Part shown: piece by piece, positions 1 to 9,080 of the stretch
Layout: every line of letters starts with the position of its first letter
Numbering within the stretch: the first letter of the stretch is position 1
Assembly (NCBI RefSeq): GCF_001277295.1
Contig: NZ_CP011456.1
Location: forward strand, 3,972,001 to 4,036,000
Source: Anabaena sp. WA102
Lineage (GTDB): Bacteria; Cyanobacteriota; Cyanobacteriia; Cyanobacteriales; Nostocaceae
Length of the DNA stretch: 64,000 nt
Direction of reading: 5' to 3'
Notes under the pieces: model-generated
Told to the model about the DNA's origin: nothing
What the model saw: the letters and a program-made list of their open reading frames with translations, nothing else
The model's database searches: none
Program-made: the position numbers and the translations under genes

Positions 1-40
1 CCTGCAACCTTGGAAGATTACAGGGATTCGTTTTTCAATT

Positions 41-117
<77 letters not shown>

Positions 118-177
118 TCGCTTGTGTCGCTTTTCTCTCGACTCCTTTAATATAGCGCGAAGTCAAAAGTTTGTCAA

Positions 178-1131
178 CTACAAAAGCGATAATTCTCCAA
201 TTACTTCCAAACGCTTGTATTTCCCCAGGTTCATAAATTTCTCAGACAGGCTTTGGGCAACGCTGGGAGTAATCCAACCCATTTGTTGGAGGATGTGAAT
301 AGCTACGGCATATTTGGCGCGTTTTGAGCCATCCATAACTTTAATAGCTAATCCCATGCCTTCACCAAGTCTGCCTATACACTGTACTCCTTCTGCCCCA
401 GACTTACTAACCAGTTCACCAGGAGTGAGACGCATTAATTCTGTATCAAATTCCCCTTCACCTGCTATCATTGTGGGGTGATGGTTCATGGCGCGGACAA
501 TGCGTTCCATGTCTACGCTATTGCTGGAAGATAAAACAGCATATAGTGATGCCATTTGACTGAGTTGCATGAGATAGGTAGGTGCGCCGCAGTCATCATG
601 GGCGGTGAGAAATTCTTCCGCTGGCATTCGCAACAATTCGGCTATTTTAGTAATAATTAACTGTTGGACTGGGTGTTTACGATCCAAATAGTTAGTTAAT
701 GGCCAATGGCGTTGCTGACAAACAGCTAACATTCCCGCGTGTTTACCAGAGCAGTTATATTCTAGAGAGCTACGCTTGTCTTTAGGGATTGGGCAGTGCA
801 GGGAGTTGATGTCAATATCTGCCCGCCACAGAATGTTAAATACCTGTCTCACCTGTTCCATGCTGCCTTTGTGGGAACTGGTGATGATTGCTAAGTCTCG
901 ATCGCTCAAACCATAGCGTTCCATTGTGCCTGTGCTGGTGACAGCCAGGGCTTGAAATGGTTTGAGGGCAGAACGGACAAATGCGGCGGTTTCAGCGTTA
1001 CCAGCAACGGAAAGTACCCGTCCCCGGTCATCACTAACTACAGCCTGGACTATATGCCGAGATTCGATAATACCTTCACGCAGCAACCGGACTTCCAGTG
1101 CTGCGGCTTGAGTTCGTTTTCCCATTGTCAT
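178..1131 (-). CDS. L-asparaginase II family protein
   Basis: A 317-aa protein of the bacterial Asparaginase_II family, which hydrolyses L-asparagine to aspartate and ammonia. Family landmarks are the N-terminal RxGxxES segment, SSHKGS near residue 86, the YNCSGKHAGML block near 125 and DDCGAPTY near 180. Length is normal for the family. It is the last gene of a minus-strand group rsfS - ycf36 - asparaginase, an order I recall from other cyanobacteria, separated from ycf36 by 254 bp that contain a heptamer array and a small inverted-repeat element. These insertions may have separated it from the upstream promoter. The start is the first in-frame ATG; the second Met two codons later is also possible. 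Confidence 0.88.
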   Translation of the reverse strand: MTMGKRTQAAALEVRLLREGIIESRHIVQAVVSDDRGRVLSVAGNAETAAFVRSALKPFQALAVTSTGTMERYGLSDRDLAIITSSHKGSMEQVRQVFNILWRADIDINSLHCPIPKDKRSSLEYNCSGKHAGMLAVCQQRHWPLTNYLDRKHPVQQLIITKIAELLRMPAEEFLTAHDDCGAPTYLMQLSQMASLYAVLSSSNSVDMERIVRAMNHHPTMIAGEGEFDTELMRLTPGELVSKSGAEGVQCIGRLGEGMGLAIKVMDGSKRAKYAVAIHILQQMGWITPSVAQSLSEKFMNLGKYKRLEVIGELSLL

Positions 1132-1153
1132 GGGTTTATATCTATTTTGTGAA

Positions 1154-1199
1154 TTGTCAGTTGTCAGTTGTCGGTTGTCGGTTGTCAGTTGTCAGTTGT
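1154..1199. repeat. Heptamer tandem array (TTGTCRG)
   Basis: About six and a half tandem copies of TTGTCAG/TTGTCGG upstream of the asparaginase gene. This is a short tandemly repeated repetitive sequence (STRR) of the seven-base type known from heterocystous cyanobacteria. Confidence 0.85.
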
Positions 1200-1211
1200 T
1201 TTACCAATGAC

Positions 1212-1363
1212 TAAGTAGTGAGACAGAATTAATTACACAATGTCATTGCGTTAGCGCTCCGTGGCGTTAGCCATATGGAACGAAGTGAAATGAAGCAATT
1301 GCCAGGGTTGTGATTGCTTCCCTTCGCTCGCAATGACTGTAAATATTTTTGTCCAATTACTTA
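1212..1363. mobile_element. 152-bp MITE-like element, copy 1
   Basis: The element begins TAAGTAGTGAGACAGAATTA and its reverse complement begins TAAGTAATTGGACAAAAATA, giving imperfect terminal inverted repeats of about 24 bp. Inside is a second palindromic pair around GTCATTGCG. A second copy of exactly the same length lies at 61345-61496 and differs at few positions; a shorter element with related ends is at 20894-20991. No ORF is present, so it would need a transposase in trans. Confidence 0.75.
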
Positions 1364-1385
1364 ATGACCAATGACTAATAAGTAT

Positions 1386-1885
1386 TTACAAGAAATGCCA
1401 AACTATAGTACCAATAAGATACATTAGAGCCAAGGCGGCAAGGGTAATTTGCAAGCGTTGGAAAATGGGTTTGATTTCGTAGGTAACAATTAGGCGATCG
1501 CGGCTCATGACTTCTTGGGGTTTTGTCCAGGTTTGTCCGTCGTACCAACCAGATTCTTCATAAAATACGGTGGGACTGTAAAGGCGATCGCGCACATAGA
1601 ACCAACCTAAATATAACCGTACCAATACTAGCACTACAGTTACACTAGCAGCACCAGATCCACAAAGAAGAAAATTAAAAATCTGCTTTTGGGGAGGAAA
1701 GCTGGCTGCTGCCACAGGTCCGGCTATTAACCAAGACCAAGCCCAAATCCAAAACATTTTTTGGTGTAGTTACCCCAACTTAGGGTACTATCTCGAAATA
1801 GCCAAGCATTTTTTAGCTCTTCGTACTCATTCAGCGGTTGTTGTTCCGTAGGAACTGGGCAATTCGCTAGAGAGGATCGCATCAT
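1386..1885 (-). pseudogene. ycf36: Ycf36/CGLD27 (DUF1230) protein, frameshifted at an A6 run
   Basis: The downstream reading frame (from 1757) encodes 123 residues with the DUF1230 signature: WSWLIAGP, YDGQTWTKP, MSRDRLI and YEIKPI. The missing N-terminus (CPVPTEQQPLNEYEELKNAW) lies in another frame starting with ATG at 1885. The two frames meet at six A residues (plus-strand T run 1757-1762); one extra A would join them into a 166-aa protein of normal family length. The Ycf36/CGLD27 family is conserved in the green lineage and cyanobacteria; its exact function is not settled. The first ATG lies 6 nt after the rsfS stop, so the pair is co-transcribed. The shift may be a sequencing error, a real mutation or slippage. 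Confidence 0.8.
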
Positions 1886-1890
1886 ATTGG

Positions 1891-2328
1891 TTAACCCCCA
1901 ACATTATCGGAGTTTGGTAGTGGAATACGTTCCGCGTGTCCCCAGAACGCTTCTAAATTATAAAACTCCCGTTCCCTTGGCATCATGATATGGACGATAA
2001 CATCACCATAATCTTGGAGTACCCAAGTTCCCTCGGCTTTTCCTTCGGTTCTGAGGGGTCGTCGTTGCCAGTCAATTTCTACTTGTCCGGCAATTGCGTC
2101 AGCGATCGCTCTTACTTGTACTTTAGAGTAACCAGTCATCATCACAAAGTAATCGGACAGGTAAGAAATTTCTGCCACATCAAGCAGGACGATTTCTACA
2201 GCCTTGCGGTCTAAAGCCGCCTCAGCAATGGTTAAAGCTAAATTTTTGCTTGTAGCTTCTGTGTCAGTTTTAGGTTTGCTCACAGCGTTTTTTGTCAATG
2301 GGAAATTCCCTCTTAAAGATTCAGTCAT
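1891..2328 (-). CDS. rsfS: Ribosomal silencing factor RsfS (Iojap family)
   Basis: A 145-aa protein. The core from about residue 30 (LALTIAEAALDRKA) through ISYLSDYFVMMTGYS, QVRAIADAI, EGTWVLQDYGDVIVHIM and REFYNLEAFWG is diagnostic of RsfS/Iojap. The family binds ribosomal protein uL14 on the 50S subunit and blocks subunit joining during starvation or stationary phase. The first 25 residues are a variable extension. It is the first gene of the minus-strand group with ycf36 and asparaginase, and the ycf36 start lies 6 nt behind its stop. Confidence 0.93.
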   Translation of the reverse strand: MTESLRGNFPLTKNAVSKPKTDTEATSKNLALTIAEAALDRKAVEIVLLDVAEISYLSDYFVMMTGYSKVQVRAIADAIAGQVEIDWQRRPLRTEGKAEGTWVLQDYGDVIVHIMMPREREFYNLEAFWGHAERIPLPNSDNVGG

Positions 2329-2586
2329 TAAACCTCATGTATGTTTTCATGGAAGCAAATACTTATTCAACTTGCTTACAAATATCTGAACTGCAATTGT
2401 ATGAATAGGTTTTCTCTAAATAGTAACATATTCTACAGTTGATTACTTCCTGAACAAGGGGAACGGGGAAGGCGGAAAAAAAGAGACAAATTAGCTGCAA
2501 AGCCATATTTTTCTGGATTGGTGGCAACACTGCCCCTTGGAAGCGGCTGAGTTTTCCTGTTCTCTGTTGCTTCCTGTTCCCTTTCA

Positions 2587-2620
2587 TAAAAATAAGCCCA
2601 AGCCGATTGATGACTTGGGT
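2587..2620 (-). terminator. Probable intrinsic terminator of the STAS-sugar transferase gene
   Basis: On the minus strand a CCCAAG...CTTGGG stem is followed by a T-rich tail (TTATTTTTAT), about 46 nt after the stop codon at 2666. Apart from this, 2329-2665 shows no convincing gene; a 74-codon ORF there has no recognisable content. Confidence 0.5.
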
Positions 2621-2665
2621 AAATTACATAGATAAATTTGTAAATTTAGTTTAGGAGTAGATAAT

Positions 2666-3715
2666 CTAAACAGCCCCACTGTTTTTATTAAACAAAATGG
2701 CAATGGTTTTGAAAATTAACTTTAAATCGTAAACTAAAGTCCAATTTTGCTGATACTGTAAATCTAAACGAATCACATCTTCAAAACTCCGCACTTTAGA
2801 GCGACCGTTAACTTGCCATTCACCAGTCATGCCCGGTTTAACGTCCAAACGTTGCCATTCTGGGACTTCGTAGCGTTCTACTTCATCAGGTGTAGGTGGT
2901 CGAGTCCCGACTAAACTCATTTCCCCTTTGAGAACATTCCAAAATTGAGGTAGTTCATCGAGACTGGTACGGCGTAAAAATTTACCTACTTTAGTAATTC
3001 GGGGATCATTGTCGTTTTTAAAGAAAGCACCTTCGGCTTGGTTTTTGATTTGGGATTTTCTGGCTTCGGCATCTACACACATAGAGCGAAATTTCCAAAT
3101 TGCAAACCGCTTACCCATCCAGCCACAACGGGTTTGCTGAAATAAAATCGGACCGGGATCATCAATTTGAATGGCGATCGCTATGGGAATAAATAAAACA
3201 GATGTAATTACTAATCCCACCAATGATCCTACAATATCAATAGCCCGTTTCATCCAAGATGCTACGGAGTGATGAGTTTGGGGAAGTGGATCTACTTTGC
3301 GATAATTATTTTTTCCGGCATCTGTTAAATTATCTGTTGCTATTAATGTGAGATTGTAAAGAGACTCAATGGGAAACACCTGATCTAGTCCCGTCAGATT
3401 TAAAACGGCCATGACTTGGGGTGTCACATGACGCAATGTGACTTGAATTCCCTTTTCTTGAGAATTTTTAAAGTTACTGACTAAAGAACCTAAACCACTA
3501 CTGTCCATAAAAGTAGTATTTTGAAAATCAATGAAAATTTGTCCAGGTGGTACATCCGCTTGAATTAAGTTTTGGCAAGTTTGTTTAAAATTGACAGCTT
3601 CAAGTACAGTTAACCTCACTGGAACTTGCAAGATTGCTGCATCTTCTAAATAAGTCACTGAAAAATCTACTGATATGGGTTGGCTACTCATAAAACTCTG
3701 GACTTTAGTTGCCAT
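2666..3715 (-). CDS. STAS domain fused to bacterial sugar transferase
   Basis: A 349-aa two-domain protein. Residues about 16-122 form a STAS domain with the loop FMDSSGLG, whose serine is the phosphorylated residue in anti-sigma antagonists of the SpoIIAA type. Residues about 155-345 form a WcaJ/PglC-type polyprenyl-phosphate sugar-1-phosphate transferase: a hydrophobic membrane segment (IVGSLVGLVITSVLFIPIAI), DDPGPILFQQTR, KFRSM, RRTSLDELPQFWNVLKGEMS, GTRPP and PGMTGEWQVNGRS. The transferase would start exopolysaccharide or lipid-linked glycan assembly at the membrane. The fusion suggests control of that step by a phosphorylatable regulatory domain (inference). It is monocistronic, with a 724-bp gene-free region upstream. 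Confidence 0.9.
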   Translation of the reverse strand: MATKVQSFMSSQPISVDFSVTYLEDAAILQVPVRLTVLEAVNFKQTCQNLIQADVPPGQIFIDFQNTTFMDSSGLGSLVSNFKNSQEKGIQVTLRHVTPQVMAVLNLTGLDQVFPIESLYNLTLIATDNLTDAGKNNYRKVDPLPQTHHSVASWMKRAIDIVGSLVGLVITSVLFIPIAIAIQIDDPGPILFQQTRCGWMGKRFAIWKFRSMCVDAEARKSQIKNQAEGAFFKNDNDPRITKVGKFLRRTSLDELPQFWNVLKGEMSLVGTRPPTPDEVERYEVPEWQRLDVKPGMTGEWQVNGRSKVRSFEDVIRLDLQYQQNWTLVYDLKLIFKTIAILFNKNSGAV

Positions 3716-4439
3716 ATATAATCTAATTTTCTCAACGTTATTTTGCTTTAGAAAAACAATTAACCTTACCTTTAATCTGTCTGATGAAGCACAAGTTGGT
3801 AGATTTTTAAAGATTAGAAAAATATCACCAATAAAGCTTCACAATAACAGCAATTTATAAAGTTTTTGCTGTTGTGAATATGTCGGATCTATTTAAACTC
3901 CGTAGGTATGTATTTAGAATTTCCCCAAAGGGAAAAGAAATCGGATGTGATACAATCAAGAGCATGAAAACCCTGTGTCTAGAGATTTTTGATTTCCTCA
4001 ATGTATTTTACAAAAAGTCCATATCGCTATATAACTTGTCTCTAACACTAAATTAGAGGTATTTGTAAAAATAATTGTCTTCCAAAGTACAGTTGTTAAA
4101 AAGTTAGAATGGGCAGTTTTATTAGTTGCGAAGGTGAATGATGGGATTCCGGTATTTTTGTAATCTGTGACTTTCTAAATTATAAAATATTGCAGCGATT
4201 AGATTATTTAAAAATTTTTGATGAGCGAAATAAGAAAGTTTGATAAAGTTTTAATATGGCGTGAAGAAGTCAGGAACATAAATCTATATCCTTGTGGGGT
4301 GGGCAACACCCAACCCACTGGTACCGCAGAGCGGAAGTCAAAAGTCAAAAGTCAAAAGTCAAAACGAGTACGAGATAGGCTTTTGGGTGATTGAGAATGG
4401 TTGGTTTATTTACGCCGTTGTCTACTAGCTATGAAGATT
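3716..4439. other. Gene-poor intergenic region
   Basis: No ORF here has recognisable protein content. The stretch next to 3715 should hold the promoter of the STAS-sugar transferase gene. At 4335-4364 there are four tandem GTCAAAA heptamers. A short dyad TGGGTGTTGCCCA-like sequence is near 4296-4318. The rest is AT-rich and I see nothing further. Confidence 0.5.
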
Positions 4440-5081
4440 TTACAGACCAGAATCCTCATTCCTCGATTTAGTTTTAGCTTTGTTGGCGCTCCGTTTGAGA
4501 GCAGAAAGTCTGGCTTCATATCGAGAACGCTGACGTTTACTAGGAGTGTTTTCCACCAAAGTTTTTAAGGCACTACCAAGACTTTTATAGGCGTTAGGTA
4601 AACTATAACCAAAGCGGGTTGCTAGAGCGATCGCTTTTTCGTCCGCATCCAGCAATTCTTTAACTTGTTTACCACCATTATTTTTTTGATATAATCGCCA
4701 ACCGGACACGCCACAGAGCGCCATAGCTAATACTAGCAATAATCCATCTTGTACCCACAACTCACCTACAGCACCACCCAAACCAATAGCTAGTGCTGCC
4801 ATTTCCCAACCATCTTTGGGAATTGTGTCATTTTGAATGCGAGCAACTTCGTGCCAAAACAGCAAATTGCGCTGATCCATTGCGAGAGCATCCCACTTTA
4901 CCAAGTCAATTTGAATTTCTACTTGGTCTTTGCCAATTTCTTCACAACGAATCAGGGATGGATTAACCTCTATTGTGCCTTCAACTGTTACCCAACTTTG
5001 CAATTCTGGGGGTAACAAGCTTTTTAACCGCCGGAGTTCACTCATTTCTGCTTTAGCAGAGGAGGTTGCATAGGATGTCAT
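4440..5081 (-). CDS. DUF3318 cyanobacterial membrane protein
   Basis: A 213-aa protein of the cyanobacterial DUF3318 family; function unknown. It begins with a soluble segment containing ELRRLKSLLPPELQSWV and a WHEVARIQN block, then has two hydrophobic stretches (about residues 94-127: ALAIGLGGAVGELWVQDG, LLLVLAMALCGVSGW), then a basic C-terminus rich in Lys/Arg/Ser. The HE pair in LLFWHEVARI resembles a zincin-like motif, but I would not claim catalysis. It lies 78 bp downstream of the YbjN-domain gene on the same strand and may be co-transcribed with it. Confidence 0.8.
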   Translation of the reverse strand: MTSYATSSAKAEMSELRRLKSLLPPELQSWVTVEGTIEVNPSLIRCEEIGKDQVEIQIDLVKWDALAMDQRNLLFWHEVARIQNDTIPKDGWEMAALAIGLGGAVGELWVQDGLLLVLAMALCGVSGWRLYQKNNGGKQVKELLDADEKAIALATRFGYSLPNAYKSLGSALKTLVENTPSKRQRSRYEARLSALKRSANKAKTKSRNEDSGL

Positions 5082-5159
5082 AAAAATCCCGCCTTACAAA
5101 ATTTCAGTATATGATCAGGTTATCACTTTGCAGTCTAGCGATTTCAGTAGTTATTCGCC

Positions 5160-5756
5160 TTAATCATCGGCAAAACTACCGCGTTTTTTCCGCGCTTCCA
5201 TAGCTTTTTCTAGGAGTTCTAATAATCCAGGAGCTTGTTCTTGAATACTCAACAATAATCTTTCTCCTAAGTCTAGATTGCCCGGATCTTCTCCTGTTTC
5301 CATTACCTCTTGCAAACGCGGTAGGGCAATGGTATCCACAATTTGGATTAATCCGCTCAGACAACGGTTAAATTGTCTCTCGGTGAGCATGGAGTCTTCC
5401 AGGGGAAATTCGATGATAGCGCGGATTTCACCATCGGATGGATCATATTCCCATTGCAGCATTTTGGTTTCCCAGGAAATAGCCAGCATCGTCTGGAGGA
5501 TAGCATCTTTATGGGGATGGTCTTTTACTTCCGCTAAAACTTGGGGTGCAAACAGCCGAAAAAATTTTCCTTCCTCGTCCAGTTGGACAACTATCAGAAA
5601 ATCTTCGATATTTTCCGCTTCAACACCTGTAATAATCCGGTCTTCTTTTTCATCAATACGGTAGTCCCAACCAAGATTATCTAGATACTTGGCTATTTGT
5701 TTGAGATTTGCTGCCATAAAAGCCTCGTAAGGAACAGTACAAGAGGCTGTCACCAA
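5160..5756 (-). CDS. YbjN domain-containing protein
   Basis: A 198-aa acidic protein with a YbjN-like fold (related to type III secretion chaperones): YLDNLGWDYRIDEKEDRIITG followed by IEDFLIVVQLDEEGKFFRLFAP and LLQ-type helices such as DAILQTMLAISWETKMLQWEYD. Cyanobacterial members are common and uncharacterised. Translation may start at the first Met or at Met15 (MAANLKQIA), which better matches the domain edge. It has no signal peptide and is likely cytosolic. It is followed on the same strand by the DUF3318 gene. Confidence 0.75.
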   Translation of the reverse strand: MVTASCTVPYEAFMAANLKQIAKYLDNLGWDYRIDEKEDRIITGVEAENIEDFLIVVQLDEEGKFFRLFAPQVLAEVKDHPHKDAILQTMLAISWETKMLQWEYDPSDGEIRAIIEFPLEDSMLTERQFNRCLSGLIQIVDTIALPRLQEVMETGEDPGNLDLGERLLLSIQEQAPGLLELLEKAMEARKKRGSFADD

Positions 5757-5980
5757 ATCTATTTTAACTCGCTAGGCGCATTTACTCAATTATTGCTGTA
5801 ATTTCTGCCCCAACTGCATTAATACATTTGTATTGATACAGTCGGAGTTGCCTTAGATGCAAAACTTAACATAGTTGCTATTCCAGACTTTTTTCTAATA
5901 TGTATCCGCACTTTGGTAAACTTAAAAACTGAAATAGCTAACAAAACGACGCTAAGAAAAGTAATTTAAAGGGGATACTC

Positions 5981-7018
5981 GTGGAAAATACACTTGGGTT
6001 AGAGATTATAGAAGTAGTTGAGCAAGCGGCGATCGCTTCTTCTAAGTGGATGGGTAAGGGCGAAAAGAACATTGCTGACCAAGTAGCAGTGGAAGCGATG
6101 CGTGAACGGATGAACAAAATCCATATGCGTGGTCGCATCGTTATCGGTGAAGGTGAACGGGACGAAGCTCCTATGCTTTACATTGGCGAAGAAGTTGGTA
6201 TTTGCACCAGACCTGATGCGGCAAATTTCTGTAATGTTAATGAGCTTGTAGAAATTGATATTGCTGTTGACCCTTGCGAAGGTACTAACCTAGTTGCTTA
6301 TGGTCAAAATGGCTCAATGGCAGTTTTGGCAATTTCTGAAAAGGGCGGTTTATTTGCTGCTCCTGACTTCTACATGAAGAAACTCGCAGCACCAGCAGCC
6401 GCTAGAGGTCATGTTGATATCAATAAGTCTGCTACAGAAAACCTGAAAATTCTTTCTGAGTGCTTAAACCGGGCTGTGGAAGAATTGGTAGTAGTAGTGA
6501 TGGATCGTCCCCGTCACAAAGAACTCATTCAAGAAATCCGCACCGCTGGCGCAAGAGTTAGACTGATTAGTGATGGTGACGTTTCTGCTGCTATCTGTTG
6601 CGCTTTCTCTGGTACTAATATTCATGCTTTGATGGGTATTGGTGCTGCACCCGAAGGTGTAATTTCTGCTGCGGCTTTACGCTGCTTGGGTGGACACTTC
6701 CAAGGACAATTAATCTATGATCCAGAAGTTGTCCAAACTGGCTTAATTGGTGAAAGCAGAGAAGGTAATCTAGCCCGTTTAAATGAAATGGGTATTACTG
6801 ACGGAGACAGAGTTTATAACGCTAATGAATTAGCTTCTGGTGAAACAGTGCTATTTGCTGGTTGCGGTATTACTCCTGGAACTTTGATGGATGGTGTGCG
6901 CTTCTTCCACGGTGGTGCTAGAACCCAAAGCTTGGTTATTTCTAGTCAATCCAAAACCGCTCGGTTTGTGGATACAGTTCACTTGTGGGACGAACCTAAG
7001 AATATCCAACTGCGTTAG
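5981..7018 (+). CDS. glpX: Class II fructose-1,6-/sedoheptulose-1,7-bisphosphatase (GlpX type)
   Basis: A 345-aa Calvin-cycle phosphatase starting at GTG (5981). Landmarks: GKGEKNIADQVAVEAMR, GRIVIGEGERDEAPMLYIGE (metal-binding), the DPCEGTNLVA motif that coordinates metal and substrate phosphate, and GAAPEGVISAAALRCLGG. In cyanobacteria this bifunctional enzyme dephosphorylates fructose-1,6- and sedoheptulose-1,7-bisphosphate to regenerate ribulose bisphosphate. The start is supported by the conserved N-terminus MENTLGLEIIEVVEQAAIAS and by upstream AAAGGGG. hemA follows on the same strand 391 bp later, separated by an inverted-repeat element. Confidence 0.96.
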   Translation: MENTLGLEIIEVVEQAAIASSKWMGKGEKNIADQVAVEAMRERMNKIHMRGRIVIGEGERDEAPMLYIGEEVGICTRPDAANFCNVNELVEIDIAVDPCEGTNLVAYGQNGSMAVLAISEKGGLFAAPDFYMKKLAAPAAARGHVDINKSATENLKILSECLNRAVEELVVVVMDRPRHKELIQEIRTAGARVRLISDGDVSAAICCAFSGTNIHALMGIGAAPEGVISAAALRCLGGHFQGQLIYDPEVVQTGLIGESREGNLARLNEMGITDGDRVYNANELASGETVLFAGCGITPGTLMDGVRFFHGGARTQSLVISSQSKTARFVDTVHLWDEPKNIQLR

Positions 7019-7058
7019 TAATTAAGTCAGTAGTCAGTGGTCATTAGTCCCTTGTTAT

Positions 7059-7340
7059 TAGTGGTCTGTCAAAGTAAATTTGACCGAAAAATCTGAGATT
7101 TTGGATTTTAGATTTTGGATTGGGAATTTTCGGTACAGGTTACCCGCCCCTCCAGGGCGGAATTAATCAAAAATACTCGCTGCGTACGCTTCCCTAACAC
7201 CAATCTAAAATCCTCAATGTCCACACTTGTTTGGTGGAGTTAATCCAAAATCTGTTGACAGGTTGTGAAAATCTAAAAACTTTGTGTTTTATAGTTTTTG
7301 GTCAATTTATATCCGTCAATCAGTTATTGATAGTCTACTA
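7059..7340. mobile_element. Inverted-repeat element (TAGTRGTCTGTCAA ends), 282 bp
   Basis: The left end TAGTGGTCTGTCAAAGTAAA and the reverse complement of the right end TAGTAGACTATCAATAACTG are imperfect inverted repeats. The interior has inverted copies of GATTTTGGATT-like sequence and no ORF. Related ends bound the 149-bp element at 45896-46044, so this is a dispersed non-autonomous family. Confidence 0.6.
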
Positions 7341-7384
7341 ACAACTGACAACTGACAACTGACAACTGACAACGAACAACTGAC
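7340..7384. repeat. Heptamer tandem array (ACAACTG)
   Basis: Five to six copies of ACAACTG, the last ones degenerate, immediately upstream of hemA (start 7410). STRR type, in the hemA 5' leader or promoter region. Confidence 0.8.
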
Positions 7385-7409
7385 ACCTAACCAATTATCT
7401 ATTTAAGAA

Positions 7410-8696
7410 ATGAATATTGCAGTGGTGGGGTTAAGCCATAAAACGGCCCCAGTCGAAGTTAGAGAAAAATTAAGTATTCCTGAACCTCAAATCGAAAGAG
7501 CGATCGCCCAACTTCTCAGTTATCCTCATGTTGATGAAGTTGCTATTCTCAGCACTTGTAACCGCTTAGAAATTTATATTGTTAGTCAGGAAACTACTCA
7601 GGGTATTCATGAAGTGACTCAGTTCCTTTCAGAACATAGCAAGCTGCCGATTATGTCTTTACGGCATCATCTATTTATGTTGCTCCATGTTGATGCTGTC
7701 ACCCATATTTTACGGGTTGCCGGTGGTTTGGATAGTCTGGTTTTGGGTGAAGGTCAAATTCTCGCTCAAGTTAAAAATACCCACAAACTGGGACAACAAT
7801 TTAATGGCATCAAAACCATTTTAAATCGCTTATTTAAACAAGCTTTAACGGCGGGTAAACGGGTTCGCACCGAAACCAGTATTGGGACTGGTGCAGTTTC
7901 TATCAGTTCGGCTGCTGTGGAATTGGCACAGATGAAAGTAGAAAATTTATCTACAAATCGTGTGTCTATTCTCGGCGCTGGGAAAATGTCCCGGTTACTT
8001 GTACAACACCTAATTTCTAAAGGTGCAACTCAAATTAGTATTGTTAATCGTTCCCGCAGCAGGGCTGAAGAGTTGGCGAAGTTGTTCCCAGCACAACCTA
8101 TTCAAATCCATCTCCTGCCAGAAATGATGTCAGTTATTGCCGCTAGTGACATGGTATTTACTAGCACGTCTTCAACTGAACCCATTTTAGATCGGGTGAA
8201 GTTAGAAACAGTGTTAGAACCCAGTCAAAAATTGATGATATTTGATATTTCTGTCCCCCGGAATGTGGATGCAGATGTCAATGATTTGGGCAATGTCAAG
8301 GCTTTTAATGTTGATGATTTGAAAGCAGTTGTGGCGCAAAATTATGAAAGCCGCCGCCAAATGGCACAGGAAGCTGAGAAGATTTTAGATGAAGAAGTTG
8401 AAGCTTTTGATATTTGGTGGCGGAGTTTAGAAACTGTATCTACTATTAGTTCTTTACGCAATAAAATAGAAACTATCCGCGAACAGGAATTAGAAAAGGC
8501 TTTATCTCGTTTGGGTTCAGAATTTGGCGAAAAGCATCAAGAGGTAATTGAGGCTTTGACAAGAGGAATAGTCAATAAGATTTTGCATGATCCGATGGTG
8601 CAATTACGCGCCCAGCAAGATGTGGAAGCTAGAAGACGATGTATGCAAACTCTGCAAATGTTATTTAATTTGGACGCTGAGGAACAGTTTAGCTGA
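7410..8696 (+). CDS. hemA: Glutamyl-tRNA reductase
   Basis: A 428-aa enzyme that reduces Glu-tRNA(Glu) to glutamate-1-semialdehyde, the first committed step of tetrapyrrole (haem, chlorophyll, phycobilin) synthesis. The N-terminal catalytic domain has LSHKTAPVEVRE and the STCNRLE motif with the nucleophilic Cys50. LDSLVLGEGQILAQVK and GTGAVSISSAAVELA follow, then the NADPH-binding ILGAGKMSRL. The C-terminal helical dimerisation domain ends in LFNLDAEEQFS. Length is typical. The upstream leader contains an STRR array that could influence expression. Confidence 0.97.
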   Translation: MNIAVVGLSHKTAPVEVREKLSIPEPQIERAIAQLLSYPHVDEVAILSTCNRLEIYIVSQETTQGIHEVTQFLSEHSKLPIMSLRHHLFMLLHVDAVTHILRVAGGLDSLVLGEGQILAQVKNTHKLGQQFNGIKTILNRLFKQALTAGKRVRTETSIGTGAVSISSAAVELAQMKVENLSTNRVSILGAGKMSRLLVQHLISKGATQISIVNRSRSRAEELAKLFPAQPIQIHLLPEMMSVIAASDMVFTSTSSTEPILDRVKLETVLEPSQKLMIFDISVPRNVDADVNDLGNVKAFNVDDLKAVVAQNYESRRQMAQEAEKILDEEVEAFDIWWRSLETVSTISSLRNKIETIREQELEKALSRLGSEFGEKHQEVIEALTRGIVNKILHDPMVQLRAQQDVEARRRCMQTLQMLFNLDAEEQFS

Positions 8697-8706
8697 AATT
8701 ATCAAG

Positions 8707-8752
8707 AAACAGGGAAATGTTATGCCATTCCTGGGATTGTTCCCTGTTTTAC
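8707..8752 (+). terminator. hemA intrinsic terminator
   Basis: AAACAGGGAA (8707-8716) pairs with TTCCCTGTTT (8740-8749) to give a perfect 10-bp stem ending in a short T run, starting 11 nt after the hemA stop. Confidence 0.65.
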
Positions 8753-8844
8753 TGGGGTTTTGCGTTAGCTTTTTGGGTCGCTGTTGTGCTTTTTTTCTCT
8801 TTTTATTTTAATTCTTTTAACCCTCTTACTGATCTACTTAATAT

Positions 8845-8976
8845 TTATTAATAGGCGTTGCTGATTAAGGGTATGAATTTTAGTCTCACGTAAAGGCGCA
8901 AAGACGCACTGAGGTAAGAGTTTTAAAGATTCAATTTGGGAATTTCATACCTCGATTCAGCAACGCCTATTAATAA
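8845..8976. mobile_element. 132-bp MITE-like element (TTATTAATAGGCGTTGCTGA ends)
   Basis: TTATTAATAGGCGTTGCTGA at 8845 is repeated as an exact inverted copy ending at 8976, and the similarity extends inward to about GGTATGAAATT. The interior carries the CACGTAAAGGCGCAAAGACG repeat seen elsewhere in the window. There is no ORF. It resembles a deletion derivative of an insertion sequence. Confidence 0.75.
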
Positions 8977-9080
8977 AATTGCTCAAACAACAATGAGAGA
9001 ATCTGACCTATTCTTCCCAGCCATACTCTCTAATCTCAAAATAACGTAGTATACTGGGGTTAATCGTATTTAACCGAAAG

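Noticed and set aside
2363..2587. 74-codon minus-strand ORF upstream of rsfS
   Set aside because: No recognisable motif, low-complexity composition and overlap with a probable terminator and TGTTCCC-like sequence.
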